Positions 54,288-62,470 of a stretch of 64,000 nucleotides of DNA are shown here, one piece after another. The DNA comes from Deltaproteobacteria bacterium (GTDB lineage: Bacteria > Myxococcota_C > UBA6777), in assembly GCA_002731275.1 (NCBI GenBank), contig PCBK01000081.1:1-64000 (forward strand), written 5' to 3'. Numbering within the stretch: position 1 is the stretch's first letter; each line of letters opens with the position of its first letter. The notes beneath the pieces are model-generated. The model did no database searches. It was not told the DNA's origin and saw only the letters and a program-made list of their open reading frames with translations. Made by a program: the position numbers and the translations under genes.

Positions 54288-54803
54288 ATGATGGTGAAGA
54301 TTCGTGTGGAGCGAGAGAGTGATTGGGATGCGATTCGGGATGTGACCGAGCAGGCATTCCGTGGTAAGCCATATGCCGGAGAAGACGAGCACATATTGAT
54401 CGATAAGATGAGAGAAGAGGGTGTGTTGGCGCTCTCTCTTGTCGCGGTTGATACTCGTGAACAAGTTGTGGGGCAGGTTTCTTTTTCGCTCGCGCGTTTG
54501 GGGGATGGTGGTTCGGGACCCTGGTATGCGTTGGGTCCTGTTGCGGTGGTCCCTACACGCCAGGGAGAGGGGATCGGGAGTCAGCTGATCGATGTTGGAC
54601 TCTCATCACTTTGTGAACGTGGTGCGCTTGGTTGCATTCTTGTTGGTGATCCCAATTACTATGAGCGGTTTGGATTTCAACTGTATCCGGAGGCATGTCC
54701 AGAGGCTGAACCGCCTGAATACTTCATGTTGAAGTTTCTTTTGGGTGCAGAGGTGACAGGACGTTTTTCGTTTGACCCTGTTTTCTATGCACTGGGCGCT
54801 TGA
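54288..54803 (+). CDS. GNAT family N-acetyltransferase
   Basis: A 171-residue enzyme. The ATGs at 54288 and 54291 follow GGGGTG; an upstream GTG is less likely. The start VKIRVERESDWDAIRDVTEQ is typical of GNATs. Acetyl-CoA binding motif A is VPTRQGEGIGSQLI near residue 88 (RxxGxG), and ILVGDPNYYERFGFQ lies in motif B with the conserved Tyr-x-x-x-Gly-Phe. The closest general type is YhbS-like. The acceptor substrate is unknown. It stands alone between two surface-protein genes. Confidence 0.87.
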   Translation: MMVKIRVERESDWDAIRDVTEQAFRGKPYAGEDEHILIDKMREEGVLALSLVAVDTREQVVGQVSFSLARLGDGGSGPWYALGPVAVVPTRQGEGIGSQLIDVGLSSLCERGALGCILVGDPNYYERFGFQLYPEACPEAEPPEYFMLKFLLGAEVTGRFSFDPVFYALGA

Positions 54804-54928
54804 AGACCGTCCTTTTGTTTGGCGACAAGGTGGTGGAGGCTGCTACAAGAAAAAAGAGTCGCCCTCTTTCGTGCGCTTTTTTCTGCGCAAGAGTCTAAAC
54901 AGCGAAGCCTTCGGAACGTTTTGATTTG

Positions 54929-54957
54929 ATTGAATAAATCATGTATTGTTGTTATAC
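54929..54957 (+). promoter_or_regulatory. Candidate sigma70 promoter of the Cys-rich MopE-motif gene
   Basis: TTGAAT (54929-54934), a 17-bp spacer and TATACT (54952-54957), giving a leader of about 85 nt. An inverted TGATTT/AAATCA pair overlaps the -35 and could be an operator. Confidence 0.5.
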
Positions 54958-55048
54958 TACAGGGGGAACAGAAGATGAGATGTTGTGTTTCAAAATGACC
55001 ACAACATACCGACATGGAAGTGTACCAACGAAGCAAAGGTTTTGAACA

Positions 55049-57172
55049 ATGAAACGGTTCATATTATTGGGGTTTTGCCTGTTTTTATCCTTGGGGCTTT
55101 GGCTCCCATCTCACGCAGAGGCGCAGAGCATCGGCAAGTGGATGATGCACGAAGGCAAGGGTGTGATTCAGTTTAGCTCGTGTATGTCTTCACACGGTAA
55201 CGTCGCCGAATACAATTATGCCAGTATCCCGGCGTGGCCTGCTGGTTGGAAATCTGCGCCCAACCCTGACAAGGTTGGATTCAGCCGACCATCTATCCTT
55301 TGTGGTGTCGCTAATTGTCGATGTGGTGGTGATTTTACATATTTTCGTAACACCGTAACGCTCCCACAAAACTTCAACCTGACCAAGTTCGAGATCGAGC
55401 TGAATGGGATGGATGATGGGACCAGGGTGACGATCTTCAACTCTAAACATCCCAACGGCGTCACACCTGCCGGTGGTTATATCTTCCTCGGTGGCAAGCT
55501 GACACAAGATCTCAAGTCCTACGCACAAGTCGGCGAAGCGAACACTATTATCCTCACACACGTCGATGATTGCTGCCAACAATCCAATCTCCAGGAGGCT
55601 TTCATCCGGATCAACGGCGCACGCGTCAACCCATGTACCCCCGCCGCTGAAGTCTGTGATGGTAAAGATAACGACTGTAACGGACAAATCGACGACAACC
55701 TGACAAAACAATGTTCAAACACATGTGGTAGCGGAACACAGCGCTGTGTCAGCGGAAAGTGGGAGGCTTGTAACCCAAAGGGTTCACGTGATTGTGGTGT
55801 CACAAAGGGGATCTGCAAGAGCGGAAAAGAGAGCTGCAGTGATGGCAAGTGGTCAGGTGTGTGTGTCGGAGAGGTCAAAGCCGAGACTGAGATCTGCGAT
55901 GGTAAAGATAACGACTGTGATGGCAAAACAGACGAAGACATCACCCCTGAGCCCTGTAAGTCGATCTGTGGCAGTGGAACCAAGACCTGCCAAAATGGGA
56001 AGATGAGCGAATGTAACGTTCCCCAACCAGAGACCGAGGTCTGTGACGGAAAAGATAACGACTGTAACGGACAAATTGATGATAAACTTACCCGCAGCTG
56101 TAAAACCGCATGTGGTGCCGGAGAGGAGACCTGTAAAGGCGGACAGTGGGTTGAGTGTAGCGCCCCCAAAAAACACAACGAGATCTGTGACGGCAAAGAT
56201 AACGACTGTGATGGTCAAATCGATTCAGGAAAGGATCTCTGTCCACCACGTATGCAGTGCACCAACGGACAATGTGTTCAACCTTGTCAGGGAGGTGAAT
56301 GTACCGGTGGATTGCTCTGCAAAGATGGGCGCTGTGTCGGCAAGACCTGCCAGGAGGTCACGTGTCAAACGGGTGAGACTTGTATCAATGGACAATGTTT
56401 TGATGCCTGTTACAAAGTCTCGTGTACAGCGCTTCAGACCTGTAAACAAGGGAAGTGTGTCGACAATTCTTGTTATACAAATGGTTGCCCCAACGCCGGA
56501 GAGATCTGTGTCAATGGCGTCTGCCAGGCCGATCCATGTAAGAGCGTGACGTGCAATGCCGGAGAATTCTGCCGCGAAGGGAAGTGTGTCTCTTCCTGTG
56601 CGAGTGTCCAATGTGCCAGTAACGAGCAGTGTGTCGATGGCAAGTGTGAACAAGATCCCCAAAAGAACGGCCCATGTGAGAAGGTACAATGTAATGATGG
56701 CCAACGTTGCCAAAATGGTCAGTGTGTCGATGAGCCTTGTTCGACTGTGACATGTCCCAAAGGACGGACATGTCTGCAAGGTGTTTGTGTGCACGATCCA
56801 TGTGAACATACAACGTGCGCTTCGGGAGAGTCATGTGTCCTTATCAACGGAAAAGCCCAATGTGTAGGTGATAGCCAGAGCGGAGAGAAGACGCAAACAC
56901 AAGAACCAACACCCCAAACAGATGCTGCCCCCACAGAAGGCCCCGTGTCACAAGCCGATACGGGAGCTGAGAATCCTTCCTCTGGACCTGAAGTCGTCGA
57001 TGGTGGGACTGTTGGTCAGGCCGGAAATGGTGACAAAGGAAACACCAACAATCCTCGTGTTGATAGAGTCGCTGGGTGTACCTGTTCTTCGACACAAGCC
57101 CCCGTCTTTGGCCTCTGGTTCCTGATCCTCCTCGTCTTCTTCCGACTCCGCCCCCGTATCTACTCTGAATAA
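55049..57172 (+). CDS. Secreted Cys-rich MopE-motif protein with MYXO-CTERM-like tail
   Basis: A 707-residue protein from ATG 55049. The signal peptide ends near SHAEAQ. Residues 25-195 form a beta-rich domain (NFNLTKFEIELNGMDDGTRV, EANTIILTHVDDCC). Four MopE metal-binding motifs follow (VCDGKDNDCNGQIDDN, ICDGKDNDCDGKTDED, VCDGKDNDCNGQIDDK, ICDGKDNDCDGQIDSG) separated by CGxGxxxCxxGxWxxC modules. Then come eight or so EGF-like CxxVxCxxGxxCxxGxCV units (residues ~400-610), and an acidic Pro/Thr/Gly linker. The end reads VAGCTCSSTQAP, hydrophobic GLWFLILLVFF and RLRPRIYSE. The tail predicts C-terminal processing and surface anchoring. The metal is probably Ca2+ or Cu, which the sequence cannot decide. 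Confidence 0.86.
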   Translation: MKRFILLGFCLFLSLGLWLPSHAEAQSIGKWMMHEGKGVIQFSSCMSSHGNVAEYNYASIPAWPAGWKSAPNPDKVGFSRPSILCGVANCRCGGDFTYFRNTVTLPQNFNLTKFEIELNGMDDGTRVTIFNSKHPNGVTPAGGYIFLGGKLTQDLKSYAQVGEANTIILTHVDDCCQQSNLQEAFIRINGARVNPCTPAAEVCDGKDNDCNGQIDDNLTKQCSNTCGSGTQRCVSGKWEACNPKGSRDCGVTKGICKSGKESCSDGKWSGVCVGEVKAETEICDGKDNDCDGKTDEDITPEPCKSICGSGTKTCQNGKMSECNVPQPETEVCDGKDNDCNGQIDDKLTRSCKTACGAGEETCKGGQWVECSAPKKHNEICDGKDNDCDGQIDSGKDLCPPRMQCTNGQCVQPCQGGECTGGLLCKDGRCVGKTCQEVTCQTGETCINGQCFDACYKVSCTALQTCKQGKCVDNSCYTNGCPNAGEICVNGVCQADPCKSVTCNAGEFCREGKCVSSCASVQCASNEQCVDGKCEQDPQKNGPCEKVQCNDGQRCQNGQCVDEPCSTVTCPKGRTCLQGVCVHDPCEHTTCASGESCVLINGKAQCVGDSQSGEKTQTQEPTPQTDAAPTEGPVSQADTGAENPSSGPEVVDGGTVGQAGNGDKGNTNNPRVDRVAGCTCSSTQAPVFGLWFLILLVFFRLRPRIYSE

Positions 57173-57193
57173 CTCGGTCCTATCGCTCAAGTC

Positions 57194-57345
57194 TCCAATC
57201 TCTGAGATCGGTGTACGTTGCCATCTGTCCTTATCGACGGGCGAATTTCCACTCTCTGAGAGCAGGGGACGTTGCCATCTGTCCCTATGGACAGGAGATT
57301 TCCATGCGTTGGGAGTAGAGTTCGTTGCCATCTATCCTTGCGGCT
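57194..57345. repeat. Three imperfect tandem repeats of ~54 bp
   Basis: The shared core GTTGCCATCTRTCC starts at 57217, 57271 and 57324 (spacing 54 and 53). Flanks such as CTCTGAGA and GGACAGG/CGACGGG are partly conserved. The repeats lie in the 480-bp gap between two plus-strand genes; the rest of the gap holds no supported gene. Confidence 0.7.
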
Positions 57346-57652
57346 GCCGTGCTCTGCTTCTCTTGGCTGCCGCGCTCCACTTGACATCGTGGGGTTGTCA
57401 GGCGGGTGTGGCCAAAAGCGCGCCCGCCTGAAGTCCATAACCCCAGCCCCCACTGTACTCTGTATCGTTTGTGTCTCTGTGTCCAGGATGTGGACGTCCA
57501 GGTATGGGACAGTGTGTTTATGAGGAGGGGAGTCTTTTGGGGAAGTTTTTGAAATGATTATCGTTTGTTTGGTTGACTGCGTTGGAATGGGATTTGAGAG
57601 AGTGGGGGGCGAAACAAGATTCTTACAAACCAAACAAACAAAGGATAATCCG

Positions 57653-58057
57653 ATGACATCACCAACCAAATGGTCCCTTCTTTTGCTCTCTCTCATGGGA
57701 AACGTTGCCATTCAATTGCTGCGCTTTCACTCGGTCAAGCACGTCGAACTCTACTTGCTCTTCGATCTTCTCACCGCATGTTTCGTTTTTCTCGCCATTG
57801 TCAGCCCCAAAAGGGAAAAGTTACGGCATGTTATCACCGCTGTCTCTGTTTTGCAGAGCATCACACCCAACATCGCGCTGAGTGTGATGTGGGGGGTCTC
57901 GTTGTGGGCGTGGAAGTTCGACAGCTGGCTTTACGGTTACACGATTGTATTTTTGTTCATGTTGTCCACCAACTTGCTCACGATCGTTTGTATGTACAGC
58001 CAAGACACAAAGCAGTGGATGGAGAGAATTGGGCGACGACCAGCTTCAGCCTTGTGA
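57653..58057 (+). CDS. Four-span membrane protein of unknown family
   Basis: A 134-residue protein. ATG 57653 (MTSPTKWSLLLLSLMGNVAI) has AAGGA upstream; the longer frame has no RBS. Four hydrophobic segments are visible: WSLLLLSLMGNVAIQLLRF, LYLLFDLLTACFVFLAIV, VITAVSVLQSITPNIALSVM and YGYTIVFLFMLSTNLLTIV. The C-terminus is polar and basic. It overlaps the convergent seven-span protein gene by 12 bp. No family is recognised. Confidence 0.72.
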   Translation: MTSPTKWSLLLLSLMGNVAIQLLRFHSVKHVELYLLFDLLTACFVFLAIVSPKREKLRHVITAVSVLQSITPNIALSVMWGVSLWAWKFDSWLYGYTIVFLFMLSTNLLTIVCMYSQDTKQWMERIGRRPASAL

Positions 58058-58774
58058 TGCAGGAGTGGAGAGGAGTTTTCGCCAAACGACGACATGGGTG
58101 AGGACAGCGATTGTCACGAGGACGACAGGTAGCCAGACATACGGAAAGTACAAGACCCATGTGTTGACGTGGCCTTTTGTATCTCCAAACAGTCGAACCA
58201 TTGGAGATGTCGTGAGCGCGATAATGGTAATCGCCACGAGACAGAGTGTTCCGTAAATATTCCATGCCCACAATGCCCACCGAGGGACATCGCGCTTCGC
58301 GAGATACATGATGAGGATGATCAACGCGCCAAGCCCCGTCCCAATATCAAAATTGTAACCTCCGTAAGACAACTCAACAGGCATAATCTTGAGGTTCCCT
58401 GCGTGGTGCATGACCAGCTCAAGTGGGAGCCTGAACGATTGAAGACCTACCAACACGGCAAATGAACAGTGTACAGCAGCATCTTTTCCCCACGACGAGA
58501 AACCAAATCCAAAGGCCATCGCAAAGACCGAGACAATCATGATCGCCATCGGTGGTGGCATGAAGTCAAATCTCGACAAGACCCCCGAAAAAGCAAGCCC
58601 TGCACTCAACGACATCGCCAACATCGCAATACCCGCCATGAACATTCTCCGGCGAGGGGTGTGGCTGTACAAGAAGACCCATAATATCGCGACGATGAAC
58701 GCAATCCCACCTATCCCTATCGCAGATGTCGCGTCCCACACCGGAGGCGCGATCACAACGTGCTTTGGAACCAT
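58046..58774 (-). CDS. Seven-span membrane protein of unknown family
   Basis: A 242-residue protein from ATG 58774 with AAGGAG upstream. Seven hydrophobic segments include IGIGGIAFIVAILWVFLYSH, MFMAGIAMLAMSLSAGLAFS, MAIMIVSVFAMAFGFGFSSW, IGTGLGALIILIMYLAKR, ALWAWNIYGTLCLVAITIIA and WLPVVLVTIAVLTHVVVW. A polar conserved-looking loop is RLPLELVMHHAGNLKIMPVE, and the His-His pair could be functional. No transporter or receptor motif is recognised. It converges with and overlaps its neighbour by 12 bp. Confidence 0.76.
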   Translation of the reverse strand: MVPKHVVIAPPVWDATSAIGIGGIAFIVAILWVFLYSHTPRRRMFMAGIAMLAMSLSAGLAFSGVLSRFDFMPPPMAIMIVSVFAMAFGFGFSSWGKDAAVHCSFAVLVGLQSFRLPLELVMHHAGNLKIMPVELSYGGYNFDIGTGLGALIILIMYLAKRDVPRWALWAWNIYGTLCLVAITIIALTTSPMVRLFGDTKGHVNTWVLYFPYVWLPVVLVTIAVLTHVVVWRKLLSTPASQG

Positions 58775-58920
58775 GACTTACTCCTTTTCTCCGCTTTGTG
58801 TCTGTGCTCTTCCACAAAGCCAGGATGTTCTCTGTGTATGTGTGTTGACCGTGAGTATTTGAGAATTGATAGGAGGAGTCAAGCGGGCAGCTCAGGTGTA
58901 CAGGTCTCTGGTTACTCTAG

Positions 58921-58967
58921 GTACGACTTGTACAAAACCACGTTTTTGATGTGCTGCCCCGTTTTTT
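58921..58967 (+). repeat. 47-bp dispersed repeat, copy A
   Basis: Matches 60804-60850 at 44 of 47 positions, including the invariant ACCACGTTTTTGATG and GCTGCCCCGTTTTTT blocks. It is here in non-coding DNA. Confidence 0.85.
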
Positions 58968-59017
58968 CTTCGTCTGATAGGTGTTTGTGTTTTCTTCGCC
59001 TGGTAGGTGCTTGTGTT
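58966..59017 (+). repeat. Two tandem 26-bp repeats
   Basis: Units begin at 58966 and 58992. TTCTTCGTCTGATAGGTGTT versus TTCTTCGCCTGGTAGGTGCT, then TGTGTT in both. They directly abut copy A of the 47-bp repeat. Confidence 0.75.
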
Positions 59018-59021
59018 TTGA

Positions 59022-59042
59022 GGTGGGACTTTGAGTCCCACC
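59022..59042. repeat. Perfect 9-bp stem hairpin
   Basis: GGTGGGACT-TTG-AGTCCCACC. Confidence 0.8.
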
Positions 59043-59090
59043 ACATTCTGAACGATGCGAAGCCTTGAGGCGAGCGTACCCTCTCTATAG

Positions 59091-59110
59091 CACCGGGTTT
59101 TAACCCGGTG
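59091..59110. repeat. Perfect 9-bp stem hairpin
   Basis: CACCGGGTT-TT-AACCCGGTG. No T-tract follows, so termination is doubtful. Confidence 0.8.
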
Positions 59111-59455
59111 TTCCCAACCAAACACATCCCTCTATCCAATCATCCAATCCATGCTCCAGCTTTCGAAAACAATCCACAAAGACACACCAAATGGATACGA
59201 ATGAAATCCTATACGGGTGGGGTTCAGAATACGAACGACCGTCTTCGGGGTGTCTTTTGTGTGTGTGGAGTTTGGACACAGGTGTTTGGTTTTTGGACAG
59301 CTCCATCCCTGGAGAAAACATTGTTTGGATGTATCTGTTCGTTTTTTATAGGTAATATATAGACGGGGTGAGGCGGTATGGCTCTTGTTAAGGGGTATGG
59401 GCAACGTCAGACAGTGTTTCTCGATTGATACAACCCGATTCAAAAGGAAATTGAT

Positions 59456-60832
59456 ATGTGTCCAAAAACTCTCTCCTCATTTCGTCGTGTCTCCGTGTCC
59501 TTCCTCTTTGTCTCTCTCCTGCCTTTGTTGTTCTTTGGTACGGGCTGTGGTCGCAATCTTTCGTGTGAGAGCAGCCGCGACTGCATGGAAGACGAGTATT
59601 GTGACTTCCACGCCGAAGGTAAACCAGGATACTGTATGGAAACACGTTATCGCTCACCTTACAGAGGGATCTCACCAGGCAGCCAAGCAAACGGAGGCCA
59701 AACCTCAAATGGGAACACCTCATCCAACACAAACAACTCCAGCAACAATGGTTCCAGTACCAACAATACTGGCACAAACTCCAACACCAATGGTTCCAGT
59801 GCCAACAACTCCAACACAAACAACTCCGGTACATCTTCTGGCAACACAGGGCAGGATATCCAGCCTCTCCCAAAGTCGACATTTGTCTTCTCGAAAGAGG
59901 TCGGAGATGTCGTACATCTCTATGCATACGATATCGACACAAAGCAGCTGCGTTTGATTTCAGATCTCGATAATGCTGTCGAGTCAACGAGTTTTGCGAT
60001 ATCTCCTGACAGGAAGTGGATTGCGTTTACTGGTAAGTTTCGTTTGACGGAGGTGGAGCGTCTGCAAAAATACCAATTTGGGGCGGTCTGGGTTGTCAGC
60101 GCGGATGGCCGACAATACCATCGTATCACACCTGTTTTGAATGCACTGGATGGGAACGAATCACAATACAGCAGCTACTCTCCTTATTTGACATCGGTTC
60201 GGTGGTCCCACGATGGAAAGCGTATTTGGTTTATCCAAAGGGAGCTTTGGAAGTGGTATACTGGGAAGTATGATAGTGCGAGCAGCGTGAATTATGTGAC
60301 CCTCGCGGATGGGAAGCTCCACCATTTTTCTCAGGCTTCGTGTCGACGAGTCTATGCGATCGAGCCCCACCCTATGGATAGTAAACTGGCAGTTTCGATG
60401 AAAGGCGGCTGTTCAATGGTAGAGGGGGTGTATATTTTTGACTTGGACAATCCTGGGAAAGCTCCTGTTCGCGTCAGAGATCCGCAGAATCGTGTGACAC
60501 CTATGGGAGCCTTCTTTCAGGACAATATGTACTGGCAAGGCTTTTACTTGGTCTTGCAGGCCGAGGCGCAGTGGGGTAGCAATTCTGGAGGGACAAGTCT
60601 TGAGCGTGGATATGTTGGATTTGATATGATCACCGGTAGTGGCCGCATCAAACAGATCATGAGAAAGGGGAATTTTCGCAACTTAAATATGCGCTTTGAT
60701 GGTTTATTGTCTGTGATGGAATTGGGTGGTGGGAGTCACCTGGACATCTGGTTCTTGGACGAAAGAGCGGGTGGAGGAGGTAAGTCCTTCACCCTAAATC
60801 TTGGTACAACTTGTAGAAAACCACGTTTTTGA
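59456..60832 (+). CDS. Lipoprotein with Asn/Ser/Thr linker and TolB-like propeller
   Basis: A 458-residue protein. ATG 59456 has AAAGGA upstream. The type II signal peptide ends LLPLLFFGTGC (Cys31 lipidated). A short Cys module (CESSRDCMEDEYCDF) is followed by an extreme low-complexity Asn/Ser/Thr/Gly linker (residues ~75-132). From ~140 to the end are TolB/WD40-like blades: VHLYAYDIDTKQLRLISDLD, SFAISPDRKWIAFTGKF, SVRWSHDGKRIWFIQREL, GVYIFDLDNPGKAPVRV. The last ~10 residues (GTTCRKPRF) are encoded by copy B of a 47-bp repeat, so the native C-terminus may have been replaced or the last blade cut short. Confidence 0.82.
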   Translation: MCPKTLSSFRRVSVSFLFVSLLPLLFFGTGCGRNLSCESSRDCMEDEYCDFHAEGKPGYCMETRYRSPYRGISPGSQANGGQTSNGNTSSNTNNSSNNGSSTNNTGTNSNTNGSSANNSNTNNSGTSSGNTGQDIQPLPKSTFVFSKEVGDVVHLYAYDIDTKQLRLISDLDNAVESTSFAISPDRKWIAFTGKFRLTEVERLQKYQFGAVWVVSADGRQYHRITPVLNALDGNESQYSSYSPYLTSVRWSHDGKRIWFIQRELWKWYTGKYDSASSVNYVTLADGKLHHFSQASCRRVYAIEPHPMDSKLAVSMKGGCSMVEGVYIFDLDNPGKAPVRVRDPQNRVTPMGAFFQDNMYWQGFYLVLQAEAQWGSNSGGTSLERGYVGFDMITGSGRIKQIMRKGNFRNLNMRFDGLLSVMELGGGSHLDIWFLDERAGGGGKSFTLNLGTTCRKPRF

Positions 60833-60850
60833 TGCGCTGCCCCGTTTTTT
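60804..60850 (+). repeat. 47-bp dispersed repeat, copy B, overlapping a gene end
   Basis: 44 of 47 bases match copy A at 58921. It starts inside the TolB-like lipoprotein gene, supplies that gene's stop codon (60830-60832) and runs into the gap. Confidence 0.85.
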
Positions 60851-60971
60851 TGGTATGCTTTCTTCATCCGTTGCTCCAAACACTTTGGAACGTAACCCCC
60901 TTTATCGATCTGTTGGTTCTCAGCTTTTCCCTTTCGAACATAGTACTGTCGATTTGATGAGGGAAGGGCTC

Positions 60972-61622
60972 ATGACAAACAAGAACCCCTACAACTCCGA
61001 AACCGAGGATGTTCCGATGAAAGATAATGTTGATATAAAAGAGCGTGAGGTTGAACTTCTGAGCGAGTACTTCGAGTGGGAGGGATGGTTACTTGAAAAG
61101 AGATACGAAGACCTTCTACCTTTGATGAGCGAAAAACCCCCTCGAAAATGGTCCTTTTGGAGACAACTCAAGATCGATTTCACAACGCCATCTTCTTCTG
61201 CGGTGTGGTGGTTTATTTTTATCCTTGGTTTGTTTGGAGTGTATATCATACTCGTTGCAGATCATTTTTTCGTCCGTTGTGTTGGAGGGGGGGTTTTGTA
61301 CATCGCTTACCACATGGCTTCCTCTCTCGGAAAAACCTTCATGGAGCTTGTCAGGCTTATTCGAGATGGAACATTTGTTCGGTTTGAGGTCTCCAAGTTC
61401 TCAAAAAGTGATAAGATTATCGACTCACGGCGATATGCGATCGTTGATCGAGATAGTCACGGCAAACAATACGATCTAAAGCCTATTGTGAGGGCTGATA
61501 TTGCTCGGTACATGTGCCAGCGTTACGAGAAAGTGTGGATTTTGTGCATAGTTTGTTTGGAGAACAAAGAGCAGAGAGCGTCACTTGTTGGTATCAGAGG
61601 CGCTGGAGAAAAGGATACATGA
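60972..61622 (+). CDS. Protein with two membrane spans, unknown family
   Basis: A 216-residue protein. The open frame extends back to 60801 with a TTG start, but ATG 60972 (MTNKNPYNSE) has GGAAGGG upstream and is preferred. ATG 61017 is another option. The N-terminal ~70 residues are polar and acidic (EREVELLSEYFEWEGWLLEK). Two adjacent hydrophobic segments follow (AVWWFIFILGLFGVYIILVA and FVRCVGGGVLYIAYHMASS). The C-terminal ~100 residues are soluble (GTFVRFEVSKFSKSDKIID, RADIARYMCQRYEKVWILCI). No family is recognised. Confidence 0.62.
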   Translation: MTNKNPYNSETEDVPMKDNVDIKEREVELLSEYFEWEGWLLEKRYEDLLPLMSEKPPRKWSFWRQLKIDFTTPSSSAVWWFIFILGLFGVYIILVADHFFVRCVGGGVLYIAYHMASSLGKTFMELVRLIRDGTFVRFEVSKFSKSDKIIDSRRYAIVDRDSHGKQYDLKPIVRADIARYMCQRYEKVWILCIVCLENKEQRASLVGIRGAGEKDT

Positions 61623-61732
61623 TGAAACCTATGAAGCTGTGTTCTGTGGCTTGATCGAGTTCCAACATCACGCTACTATCCACTACACGTGAGTTCGTCC
61701 ATACCATTTTCACAAAACAAAAGGTTCGTTTG

Positions 61733-62155
61733 ATGAAAGAACTCGAATTACACGTCGCTTGGGGTGGAGTTTATGCCTCCAAGAGCGATGAAGAAGAAGG
61801 ATACAATCTCTTCCGTCTTTTGGACTTCAACCAATACGCATATCATGCAGCGTTGTTTGGGCAGACTTTTCAAGAGTTGCCAACTTCTGATGATTTGAAG
61901 GGCTTGTCACCATTCATTGGTCACGTTCCCATCGATACACGTGGGCTCCTCCATAGAAATGACCTTCAATTACTCGCGACAGCGCCACTCACGAAAGAGG
62001 ATCTCGAAGGGTACACCATCTACCTCGAAGAGCATGGTTCTGAGCAAGCCGAAATTGATGAACTTATCAACACACTCATCGAGTTCTCTCATGAACCTCC
62101 TGTATCATTCAAACTGCGTCTCGAAAACGACGAACTTGTCATCGAAGCAGCCTGA
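61733..62155 (+). CDS. Small acidic cytoplasmic protein of unknown function
   Basis: A 140-residue protein. ATG 61733 has AAAAGG upstream. The sequence starts MKELELHVAWGGVYASKSDE and contains YNLFRLLDFNQYAYHAALFG, PFIGHVPIDTRGLLHRNDLQ and a strongly acidic C-terminal helix (EHGSEQAEIDELINTLIE), ending LRLENDELVIEAA. There is no signal peptide or membrane segment. The composition is unlike the secreted proteins around it. No family is recognised. Confidence 0.68.
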   Translation: MKELELHVAWGGVYASKSDEEEGYNLFRLLDFNQYAYHAALFGQTFQELPTSDDLKGLSPFIGHVPIDTRGLLHRNDLQLLATAPLTKEDLEGYTIYLEEHGSEQAEIDELINTLIEFSHEPPVSFKLRLENDELVIEAA

Positions 62156-62185
62156 TTTGATACACACCAAAAACCATACCTCCAT

Positions 62186-62266
62186 CAAAAACCCATACGC
62201 CGAAGGCGTCCACTGAGGGGGAAGGCAAGCAAAGCGCGCCTGGGGGAAATCCATTTCCCCCGATAG
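62186..62266 (-). repeat. Two-hairpin intergenic element, copy 2
   Basis: Opposite orientation to the copy at 13395. Read on the minus strand: hairpin 1 GGGGGAAAT-GG-ATTTCCCCC, conserved CCCCCAGGCGCGCT and CTTCCCCCTCAG, then hairpin 2 ACGCC-TTC-GGCGT and GGGTTTTTG. The remainder of the 315-bp gap (62156-62470) has no supported gene. Confidence 0.78.
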
Positions 62267-62470
62267 GTCCGCTACACACCCCCTTTTGTAGACCACTCCA
62301 TACACCTCTACTTGCTCCCGCTCCCCACAATCGCCCAACTGCCACCCTAAAAAACAAAAACCAATTTGTTTGGGAATAATGTACCCATTTGATCGTATCA
62401 TCTTTCACACACGCGTTTGTTGCATCAACAGCGCAGAAAAATGCTCTATCATAAAAGGGAGATACACGCC

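Larger units (their letters stand above)
58775..59455. other. 680-bp intergenic region built of repeat elements
   Basis: No supported gene. It contains a 47-bp repeat (58921), a 26-bp tandem pair (58966-59017), two perfect hairpins (59022-59042 and 59091-59110), and then the leader of the TolB-like lipoprotein gene (RBS AAAGGA before ATG 59456). Short open frames crossing the repeats are judged non-coding. Confidence 0.6.

Noticed and set aside
57187..57711. Minus-strand frame containing repeated DRWQR-like peptides
   Set aside because: The apparent protein repeats come from the non-coding 54-bp tandem repeat, and it overlaps the start of a better-supported plus-strand membrane protein gene.
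58912..59139. Short minus-strand frame across the 59-kb repeat cluster
   Set aside because: It is built entirely of dispersed and tandem repeats and hairpins; no RBS and no independent support.
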